Below, piece after piece: positions 56,994-64,000 of a DNA stretch of 64,000 nt. The position numbers and the translations under genes were made by a program. Source of the stretch: Eximiradius sp. GTDB taxonomy: Bacteria > Bacteroidota > Ignavibacteria > Kapaibacteriales > UBA2268. The notes under the pieces were generated by a model. The model was not told where the DNA came from. It ran no database searches and saw nothing but the letters and a program-made list of their open reading frames with translations. The first letter of the stretch is position 1, and each line of letters starts with the position of its first letter. Location: NCBI GenBank assembly GCA_937127445.1, contig CAKZLY010000028.1:1-64000 (forward strand), written 5' to 3'.

Positions 56994-58907
56994 TTATTTG
57001 TAACTCCGCACCTGTAAAGGCACATTCTCAAATGTTAATTCTTCTTGGTGTCGAATTGGTTTATTGCCATCGCCGTTGTATTCCCATACAGCTACATGAC
57101 AGAATTTTTCGTCATTACGTTTTGCTTCACCATCTTCATATTGGTATTCAACTCTAAAATGAGCACCGCACGACTCTTCGCGTTCGAGAGCATCCCAAGC
57201 AAGCAACTCTGCAAATTCGAGGAAATCAGCAACACGGCAAGCACGTTCCAAAGCAATATTTAAAGAAGCATCTTCACCAGGGACGTTAAGATTATTCCAG
57301 AATTCTTCTCGTATTTTGGGAATTTCTTCCAGAGCATGTTTTAGGCTTTCTGCACTACGCGCCATACCAACATCTTCCCACATAAGTTTCCCAAATTGCT
57401 TGTGGAAAGAAGTCGGAGTTCTTTTACCTTTTATTGAAAGTAACTTATGAATTTTATTACGAACGTCTTCTTCTGCTTTGCGGAATTCAGGGTGCTTATC
57501 TGTAACTTTTTCAAGTTTTGCCTTAGCAAGATAATCCCCAATTGTATATGGAATGATAAAATATCCGTCGGCAAGACCTTGCATAAGAGCGCTTGCACCA
57601 AGCCGATTAGCACCGTGATCAGAAAAATTAGCTTCACCAAGGACATGTAAACCGGGAATAGTACTCATCAAATTATAGTCTACCCATAGTCCACCCATAG
57701 TATAGTGCGCTGCTGGATAAATCATCATAGGTGTTTTATATGGGTCATCACCGGTAATTCGCTCATACATTTCAAATAAATTACCATATCTTTCTTCTAT
57801 TTTTTGACGGCCTAATCTCTTAATTGCGTCTGCAAAGTCGAGATATACACCATATCCTGTTGCCGAAACTCCGCGCCCTTCGTCGCAAACTTCTTTTGCA
57901 GCACGTGAAGAAATATCACGAGGAGAAAGATTGCCAAAACTCGGATATTTACGTTCAAGATAGTAGTCGCGTTCATCTTCTGGGATTTCATTTGGTGGTC
58001 TGCGGTCATCTTTTTTCTTCGGTACCCAGATTCGCCCATCGTTTCGCAAAGATTCACTCATTAATGTTAGCTTAGATTGATGGTCGCCGCTAACTGGAAT
58101 ACAAGTTGGATGAATTTGCGTAAAACAAGGATTAGCAAAGCCTGCGCCCTTTTTATAAGCACGGAATGTTGCTGTAACATTGCAAGCTATCGCATTAGTT
58201 GAAAGGAAGAATATATTGGCATATCCTCCGGTTGCTAAACACACTGCATCGCCAACAAAAGATTCGATTTTCCCAGTAATTAAATCACGAGTAACAATTC
58301 CACGGCAAACTCCATCAATTACAACAATGTCCATCATTTCCTTGCGAGTGTGAATTTTTACATTGCCGTTTTGAACTTCTTTCATTAAAGCTTGATATGC
58401 ACCAAGCAGGAGTTGTTGCCCCGTTTGCCCTCGGGCGTAGAAGGTACGAGAAACTTGTGCACCACCGAAGGAACGATTATCGAGCAATCCTCCATATTCA
58501 CGAGCAAATGGAACACCTTGTGCAACACATTGGTCAATAATGTTATTAGAAACTTGTGCTAATCTGTAAACATTTGCTTCACGGGCACGGAAGTCCCCAC
58601 CTTTTACTGTATCATAGAAAAGTCGCCAAATGCTATCTCCATCATTGCGATAATTTTTTGCAGCGTTAATTCCACCTTGTGCAGCAATTGAGTGAGCTCG
58701 ACGTGGAGTATCGTGATAAGTAAATACTTCAACATTGTAGCCAAGCTCTGAAAACGATGCTGCAGCAGAACTACCTGCAAGCCCCGTTCCAACAACTATT
58801 ATTTTATATTTCCGTTTATTTGCTGCATTAATAAGTTTCATTTCAAAACGGTGCTTGTCCCATTTTTCTTGAATTGGACCACTTGGTATCTTTGAATCTA
58901 ATTTCAT
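56994..58907 (-). CDS. sdhA: Succinate dehydrogenase/fumarate reductase flavoprotein subunit
   Basis: A 637-residue FAD protein holding the dicarboxylate active site. It has the nucleotide motif [15 protein letters not shown], the likely FAD-linking His in [17 protein letters not shown], and active-site regions [28 protein letters not shown] and HGANRLGAS. Its length and type match the Bacteroidetes/epsilon-proteobacterial FrdA/SdhA. The ATG overlaps the end of sdhC by four bases. It feeds electrons to SdhB, in the cytoplasm at the membrane face. Confidence 0.95.
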   Translation of the reverse strand: MKLDSKIPSGPIQEKWDKHRFEMKLINAANKRKYKIIVVGTGLAGSSAAASFSELGYNVEVFTYHDTPRRAHSIAAQGGINAAKNYRNDGDSIWRLFYDTVKGGDFRAREANVYRLAQVSNNIIDQCVAQGVPFAREYGGLLDNRSFGGAQVSRTFYARGQTGQQLLLGAYQALMKEVQNGNVKIHTRKEMMDIVVIDGVCRGIVTRDLITGKIESFVGDAVCLATGGYANIFFLSTNAIACNVTATFRAYKKGAGFANPCFTQIHPTCIPVSGDHQSKLTLMSESLRNDGRIWVPKKKDDRRPPNEIPEDERDYYLERKYPSFGNLSPRDISSRAAKEVCDEGRGVSATGYGVYLDFADAIKRLGRQKIEERYGNLFEMYERITGDDPYKTPMMIYPAAHYTMGGLWVDYNLMSTIPGLHVLGEANFSDHGANRLGASALMQGLADGYFIIPYTIGDYLAKAKLEKVTDKHPEFRKAEEDVRNKIHKLLSIKGKRTPTSFHKQFGKLMWEDVGMARSAESLKHALEEIPKIREEFWNNLNVPGEDASLNIALERACRVADFLEFAELLAWDALEREESCGAHFRVEYQYEDGEAKRNDEKFCHVAVWEYNGDGNKPIRHQEELTFENVPLQVRSYK

Positions 58908-59680
58908 ACTCCACCTCCTACCAATCCTAATAATACAGAAATTGGTATTGATACATATAATAATGTGATAATAATTGAAAAAATAGTGCTACATCTCTCC
59001 ATCCAAGGAGTGAATTTGGGACCAGTAACACCTAATGTGTGGAAACAACTTTTAATTGCATGGCTCAGATGGAAACCAAGTAGAACAACTGCAACAATAT
59101 ACGCAAGAGAAATGAATGGATTTCTGAACCCTAAAACAACCATTTTATAAACATCGTGCCTTTCAGTTAAAATGTTTTGCTCTACGAAGCAGTTCTTTGG
59201 CATAGATTTTAATTGCTCTTCTGAAACATTTCCGGGTAAAACATAGGCTTTCTTAACTGTAAGTTCGTGTTGCTCGTAATGCTCGGGATTAGTAATTCCG
59301 AAAGTGAAATGTAATAAATGATAAGTTATAAAAGCAAAAATCATAATTCCGGTTACAAGCATTGAACGTGAATTGATTTTAGCTTTAGCGTAATTTACCA
59401 CCTGATATTTCACAGGTTTAGCAGAATTGTTAATTGAGCTAAGATACAACGATGTAATGATATGAAGAACAAGAGAGACGAATAATACTATTCGCACAAT
59501 CCACAATATCTCCCCTATACTTTTCAAAAATTGGGCATAAGTATTAAGTGGTTCGGGACCGAGATAAATTTGAAGGTTCCCCACCAGATGCCCAATAATA
59601 AAAAGCAGCAGCAGAACACCTGTAATTGCCATTACAATTTTGCTCAATACAGTTGAGCGTAGAAAACTAAAAATCGCCAT
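58904..59680 (-). CDS. sdhC: Succinate dehydrogenase cytochrome b subunit (type B)
   Basis: A 258-residue membrane subunit with five helices, of the single-subunit di-haem b type found in Bacteroidetes and epsilon-proteobacteria. Helix segments with haem-ligand His candidates are [42 protein letters not shown] and [19 protein letters not shown]. It anchors SdhAB and exchanges electrons with menaquinone. It is the first gene of the operon and reads away from the metallophosphoesterase gene over about 200 AT-rich bases, where its promoter must lie. Confidence 0.93.
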   Translation of the reverse strand: MAIFSFLRSTVLSKIVMAITGVLLLLFIIGHLVGNLQIYLGPEPLNTYAQFLKSIGEILWIVRIVLFVSLVLHIITSLYLSSINNSAKPVKYQVVNYAKAKINSRSMLVTGIMIFAFITYHLLHFTFGITNPEHYEQHELTVKKAYVLPGNVSEEQLKSMPKNCFVEQNILTERHDVYKMVVLGFRNPFISLAYIVAVVLLGFHLSHAIKSCFHTLGVTGPKFTPWMERCSTIFSIIITLLYVSIPISVLLGLVGGGV

Positions 59681-59884
59681 AGAACTTTTTATTATTGTTA
59701 ATAATAGTGTTAATTATTTACATTTTTATTTACACAAACACACAAAATTATAAAATAAAATAAACAATTGTTAGAAAAAACACTTTTACAATACTTTTTT
59801 ATCGATAAATTTACACTCAAATAAAATTATTGGTATTTGCGTCTATTTCTATTAAGTATTTAAACTATAATTTAGAAATCGTAT

Positions 59885-61129
59885 ATGAATTTACATAGAT
59901 GGATACCTTTTATTTTGATAATCACTTCTTTTACCATCATCATTGAAGCATATGTTTTGTTTCACTGGACTAAATTCATAAAAAAGCGTAAATTCAACAA
60001 ATTAGCTTATCAAATTCCTATTGCCATTTCAATTTTGGCTATACTTTCATCACTTTTTTTTAATATTCAACGATTATATTCTATTTCACCGAATTTAAGT
60101 TATAATTTTTTCCTAATTTTTTCAAGTTTATGGTATTTACCTAAATTAGTTATAGCTCCTTTTCTGATAATTAAAGATTTAATAAATTTTCTCAAAAATA
60201 TATTATTTTCAATAAGAAACAAAAAAAATATTGCTAAACATTCAAATATTTCAGAAATAGATTATTCAAAAAGACGCACAATTGAAACAGTAGGTTGGAC
60301 ATTTGCTGCAATACCATTTATTTCGGCTGGTTTTGGATTAACTCGTGATACAACTTCTATCCAATTCCAGATAATTGAATTAGAACTTCCCAAATTTCCT
60401 ATAAAAGAGGGTGTCTTTACTATTGTTCAAATTAGTGATATACATAGTGGCTCCCTCCTATCTAAAAAATTAATCGAGAAAACTGTTAGAGCCATCAATG
60501 ATGCTAAACCTGATGTAGTTGTTGTCACTGGCGATTTTGTTAATTTTCGGATTGAAGAGTTGGACTTTATTCTGCCATCGCTAAATAATTTATATCCTAC
60601 TTATGGTACTTTTGGTTGTATGGGCAACCATGATTATTACGTTGGAAAAGAAAATATACGCAAATTCAATCAAAAATTAGAAAAAGTTGCCATAAAAATG
60701 CTTAATAACTTAAATTTTCAAATAAATACTGGTCAGGGAATTGTTCAAATCGCAGGTGTTGAAAATACTGGAATGAGTAATCAAAATTACGCGGATTTCA
60801 AAAAGGCAATAGAGGGATTGAACCCAAATAAATCGATTATTCTGCTTTGCCACGAACCCAATAATTGGGAAAAGAGTGTATTAAGAAAATTACCTGTTGA
60901 TTTAACCCTTTCGGGACACACTCACGGAGGACAATTTGGAATAAATATCGTTGGAAAAGAAATTTCACCGGCATCATTTGTTTATAAATATTGGGCTGGC
61001 CTCTACAAAGTTGAGGAGCAATATTTATACGTTAATCGAGGACTTGGAACAACTGGCCCACCTTTTAGAGTTGGTGTGAAGCCTGAAATAACCATTTTTA
61101 AGCTTCGAGCTCCTCAGAATATAGTTTAG
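59885..61129 (+). CDS. Membrane-anchored metallophosphoesterase (YaeI-like)
   Basis: A 414-residue protein with four N-terminal membrane segments in the first ~180 residues, including one next to KRRTIETVGWTFAAIPFIS. The calcineurin-like domain then shows all five metal motifs: VQISDIHSGSLL, VVVTGDFVNF, GCMGNHDYYVG, LLCHEPNNW and SGHTHGGQFG. This resembles YaeI/YkuE-type enzymes, of which some act on lipid or UDP-linked phosphate groups. The substrate is unknown. It stands alone and its end overlaps that of a convergent glycosyltransferase by four bases. Confidence 0.9.
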   Translation: MNLHRWIPFILIITSFTIIIEAYVLFHWTKFIKKRKFNKLAYQIPIAISILAILSSLFFNIQRLYSISPNLSYNFFLIFSSLWYLPKLVIAPFLIIKDLINFLKNILFSIRNKKNIAKHSNISEIDYSKRRTIETVGWTFAAIPFISAGFGLTRDTTSIQFQIIELELPKFPIKEGVFTIVQISDIHSGSLLSKKLIEKTVRAINDAKPDVVVVTGDFVNFRIEELDFILPSLNNLYPTYGTFGCMGNHDYYVGKENIRKFNQKLEKVAIKMLNNLNFQINTGQGIVQIAGVENTGMSNQNYADFKKAIEGLNPNKSIILLCHEPNNWEKSVLRKLPVDLTLSGHTHGGQFGINIVGKEISPASFVYKYWAGLYKVEEQYLYVNRGLGTTGPPFRVGVKPEITIFKLRAPQNIV

Positions 61130-62058
61130 TGTTGTAATTCATCTAATATTTCACTCCAGACTTTAGTATTATTCCGATGAAACTTTACAAGAGAACTATT
61201 ATTATTCGAATTGCGAATAAATAGTCTGAGAAAAAAAATAATAATTTGGGATTTAATAATTTGGCATTTAGCATAAAATTTCAATTTCTTTAATAAATTA
61301 TGTTTTTTGGCAAAAAATACCTTACTTAAAAGGAGTTTTTTTGTAGTCTCATATGAAAATTTATCACTATTTGAGCTTGCTCCTCGTAAATGAATAACAC
61401 GTGAAGAAGGACAGAAGATAATTCTTTTCCCATATGATTTAATTTTGTGAGAAAAATCCATATCTTCAGAATAGAAGAAGTAATCTTCGTCGAAACCACC
61501 TATTTTATCAAATATACTTTTTCTCACAGCTAAAACAGCACCATCCGCATAGCCAAAAAATCGCTTAGGAAAGTCAAGATTGAATTTATTGAAAAGTATT
61601 TTTCGTAGCGTATTTTCTACAGGGCCAATAAAAGTAAGTTCCTTTAATCCACTCAAAATTGTCGGGAAATCACCATAAGAATATTGAAAACTACCGTCTG
61701 GAAAGATTTGTCGTGGGAAAGCAACAGCATTATGTTTGTTTTGAGACAATTTTTGTAGTAATATTTCAATCGAGTTATCCAAAAAAACAACATCAGAATT
61801 AGAAATAATAACAAAATCACTGCTACTTTTTTCTACCCCACGATTTACTGCATATGAATAACCATAATTTGCTTCATTTTTCACTATAGTAATCTCTGGA
61901 AAAGCCTTTTTCAAGTACTCAACCGTTCCATCAGATGAACAATTATCAACTACAATAATATTTTTCACAAATCTATTCGCATAATTATAAATCGACAAAA
62001 TACAATTTTCCACTAATACCTTAGTGTTATAAGAAATTATTACTACATCACACTTCAT
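61126..62058 (-). CDS. Glycosyltransferase family 2 (rhamnosyltransferase-like)
   Basis: A 310-residue GT-A glycosyltransferase. The motifs are VVIISYNTKVLVENCI, VVDNCSSDGTVEYL, the metal-site segment ISNSDVVFL, DGAVLAVRKSIFDKIGGFDEDYFFYSEDMDFSHKI and the final basic helix RLFIRNSNN. This pattern is that of WbbL-like GT2 rhamnosyltransferases used for cell-surface polysaccharides. The C-terminal amphipathic helix may attach to the membrane. No other polysaccharide gene is next to it. Confidence 0.9.
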   Translation of the reverse strand: MKCDVVIISYNTKVLVENCILSIYNYANRFVKNIIVVDNCSSDGTVEYLKKAFPEITIVKNEANYGYSYAVNRGVEKSSSDFVIISNSDVVFLDNSIEILLQKLSQNKHNAVAFPRQIFPDGSFQYSYGDFPTILSGLKELTFIGPVENTLRKILFNKFNLDFPKRFFGYADGAVLAVRKSIFDKIGGFDEDYFFYSEDMDFSHKIKSYGKRIIFCPSSRVIHLRGASSNSDKFSYETTKKLLLSKVFFAKKHNLLKKLKFYAKCQIIKSQIIIFFLRLFIRNSNNNSSLVKFHRNNTKVWSEILDELQH

Positions 62059-62180
62059 ATAAGTAAAAACATTAATTTAACAATTTAATTGGTTATTATT
62101 GTAAATATAAATAAATTTGTAGTTTGATAAAACTTGTTTTCGATATAATTTACTATTATAAATTATTGGAGGTATGTTCA

Positions 62181-64000
62181 TTGAAAAAGTATTTCGGTAA
62201 GATTTTACTTGTTGTTGTTCCAGTGATTGCTGCAATAGTTTTGCTCTATCCAACTTACCAAGCATCGAAGTTGGAAGAAAAAGAAGCACAAGCGATAGCA
62301 AAAGCTAAAAAAGCGTCAAATAGCACTGACTCACTGGCGATAATAGAAGTATTTCAGAAACAATATGGCGAAGCATTAAAGACCGCTAAAGCTCGCCGTC
62401 TAAAGTTAGGTCTTGATCTACGGGGTGGTATGTATGTTACAATGGAAGTTGATGTTGTAAAACTAATTGAGGAAACAGCACAAAGTGAAACTATTGACGA
62501 AATTTTCAAAGATGTGATTGCTAAAACGCGTAAGGAAGCTGTTAAGTCTGACGAAGCAGCGCTAAATATTTTCCTTCGTAATTTTAATAATATAGCTCGC
62601 CCACAAGGTAAATCGTTATTGAATTATTTCGACGTTGGTGATTTACGCGATGCATCCGAAGAAAAAATCATTGCATCTTTAAACGAAAGTATTGACAAAG
62701 CTATTGATCAGGCACAAGAAGTAATTCGTCAGCGTATTGACCAATATGGTGTTAGCGAACCAAACATTCAAAAACAAGGTTCGCGCCGCATTATGCTCGA
62801 ACTTCCAGGTGTTACAAATCAAGATGAAATGCGTAGTCTCTTACAAACCACTGCTCGCCTTGAATTCAAATTAGTTAGAAATTATAAAGAAATCGTTCAG
62901 GCATTTTACAAAATTGATAAAATGCTTAGCAATAAAATTAAAGCAGGAAAAGGACTGATTGAGGAACCTATTGTTGAATTAGATACTCTTACTACTGATA
63001 CTTTGGTTGCTGAGCAGCCTAAAACAAAACAAGATACAACTAAACTTGCTAAATCAACAGATACAACTAAAACTGACACAACAAAAGCAAAAAATGATAC
63101 CGCTAATAATCCATATGCTGGACTTCCGCCAGAAGAAGCTCAACGCAGATATGCACTTGACCATCCATTTACAACTCTATTCTCTACTTTCTTTGTTCCT
63201 GGACAAAATCAAAATATAGTGCCTATCTATTATACATCAGATCAATTCCCTGATGGAGAATATATATTCAGAATACCAAAAGATTCGATTCCTAAATTGC
63301 AAGTCTTATTGTCTAGACCTGATGTTGCTGCTTTAATTCCTGCTGATTTAGAAATTTCTGTCGATGCAAAACCAGACACCAGATTAAAACAAAGACAAAA
63401 CATTGAAATTTTCGATTTCTATGCTTTGAAAAAAGAACCTGAATTAACAGGCGAGGTAATATCCAATGCTCGCGCGTCATTCGATCCTACTACTAACCAA
63501 CCTGTTGTTCTAATGAGTATGAACAGCGATGGTGCTGAAAGTTGGGCGCGCATTACTGGTGCAAATCTTAAAAAACGTATTGCAATCGTATTAGACGGAA
63601 GAGTGTATTCTGCACCAACAGTTCAAAGCAAAATAACCGGAGGAAATTCGCAAATTACAGGAATGGCAAATACAGAAGAAGCTCATTTACTCGAAATCGT
63701 TTTGAATGCAGGCGCGTTGAAAGCACCTGTTCAAATTATCGAAGAACGAGTTGTCGGTCCATCACTCGGAGAAGACTCGATTCGTAGTGGGCTGAATGCT
63801 TCGCTTATTGCTGTCATTCTCGTAGTTCTTTATATGATGATGTATTACGGTTTAAGCGGAGCACTTGCTGATTTTGCTGTAATACTTAATGTATCGCTTA
63901 TTCTTTCTGTTCTTGCTGCATTAGGTGGAACACTCACACTGCCTGGTATCGCTGGTATTATCTTAACTATTGGTATGGCGGTAGATGCTAATGTACTTAT
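62181..64000 (+). CDS. secD: Protein translocase subunit SecD (3' partial)
   Basis: The frame stays open from a TTG at 62181 to the window end (606 residues). GGAGG lies eight bases before the TTG. It shows the first helix (KILLVVVPVIAAIVLLY), the SecD signature KLGLDLRGGMYV, the P1 domain (QRIDQYGVSEPNIQKQG, LELPGV), the GRVYSAP and ANTEEAHLLEIVLNAGAL segments, and the conserved EERVVGPSLGEDSI followed by membrane helices. SecD with SecF uses the proton gradient to finish protein export. A Thr/Asp/Lys-rich insert lies at residues ~265-312. Whether it continues into a SecDF fusion lies outside the window. Confidence 0.93.
   Translation, partial: MKKYFGKILLVVVPVIAAIVLLYPTYQASKLEEKEAQAIAKAKKASNSTDSLAIIEVFQKQYGEALKTAKARRLKLGLDLRGGMYVTMEVDVVKLIEETAQSETIDEIFKDVIAKTRKEAVKSDEAALNIFLRNFNNIARPQGKSLLNYFDVGDLRDASEEKIIASLNESIDKAIDQAQEVIRQRIDQYGVSEPNIQKQGSRRIMLELPGVTNQDEMRSLLQTTARLEFKLVRNYKEIVQAFYKIDKMLSNKIKAGKGLIEEPIVELDTLTTDTLVAEQPKTKQDTTKLAKSTDTTKTDTTKAKNDTANNPYAGLPPEEAQRRYALDHPFTTLFSTFFVPGQNQNIVPIYYTSDQFPDGEYIFRIPKDSIPKLQVLLSRPDVAALIPADLEISVDAKPDTRLKQRQNIEIFDFYALKKEPELTGEVISNARASFDPTTNQPVVLMSMNSDGAESWARITGANLKKRIAIVLDGRVYSAPTVQSKITGGNSQITGMANTEEAHLLEIVLNAGALKAPVQIIEERVVGPSLGEDSIRSGLNASLIAVILVVLYMMMYYGLSGALADFAVILNVSLILSVLAALGGTLTLPGIAGIILTIGMAVDANVL

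Noticed and set aside
62077-62301. Minus-strand 74-codon frame over the start of secD
   Set aside because: It is antisense to the SecD start and its Shine-Dalgarno; the protein has no family features, and the SecD frame is unmistakable.
63007-63219. Plus-strand 70-codon frame
   Set aside because: It is a second frame of the low-complexity insert of secD, created by A-rich repeats.
1-64000. CRISPR array or tRNA/rRNA genes
   Set aside because: No spaced direct repeats beyond the single 20-base duplication at 43206-43245, and no cloverleaf or rRNA-like segment was noticed in the intergenic regions.

Overview
The window is a strongly AT-rich bacterial chromosome segment, about 90% coding, with no rRNA, tRNA, CRISPR array, prophage or intact insertion sequence visible. 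The gene content points to the Bacteroidota/Chlorobi (FCB) group: three secreted proteins with type IX secretion (T9SS) C-terminal sorting domains, a Bacteroidetes-type three-subunit succinate dehydrogenase/fumarate reductase, a TonB-dependent receptor, a SecD that may be part of a SecDF, DUF1573 and DUF2723/GT117 proteins. The multihaem cytochromes and low GC suggest an Ignavibacteria- or Kapabacteria-like lineage. That placement is inference from gene content, not from a phylogenetic marker.

Region by region. 1-740: the end of an OmpA/SPOR envelope protein. 745-5197 (minus): a four-gene redox cluster made of a Tat-exported four-cluster ferredoxin, an NrfD-type quinone subunit, a 13-haem cytochrome c, and a membrane-anchored pseudo-receiver fused to a GcvH-like domain. 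5583-7505: TonB-dependent receptor. 7510-14650 (minus): an envelope cassette of a large TPR protein, a beta-barrel protein, a SPOR protein and a TonB-like protein. 14873-17889: a DUF6580 membrane protein, a small charged protein, dihydroorotase and pyrophosphatase. 17892-24387 (minus): HtrA protease, LptB, a T9SS metalloprotease, a GT117 membrane enzyme and DusB, apparently one operon. 24485-30296: PriA, an orphan CheB, an acidic unknown and YitT. 31423-35629: a PsiE-like protein, a polytopic membrane protein, and a large protein joining a cytochrome bd-like membrane core to eight CxxCH haem sites. 35804-40466: PhoH, diadenylate cyclase, a methyltransferase, YmdB and aspartate-semialdehyde dehydrogenase. 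40464-42696: a possible transposase scrap and an M1 peptidase. 42783-50777: thioredoxin, MFS transporter, MTH1187-family protein, YgiQ, amidase, IspF and a histidine kinase. 50770-54634: three envelope or secreted proteins. 54701-59680 (minus): sdhC-sdhA-(membrane glycosyltransferase-like gene)-sdhB. 59885-64000: a metallophosphoesterase, a family 2 glycosyltransferase and the start of secD, which runs off the window.

Taken together the segment describes a Gram-negative, respiring cell with an elaborate envelope. Two separate quinone/cytochrome c modules (745-5197 and 31423-35629) and complex II share the window. The PsiE/bd-like/octahaem cluster is the best candidate for an undescribed system. 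The pseudo-receiver-GcvH fusion in the first redox cluster and the polytopic gene inside the sdh operon are the next most unusual features.
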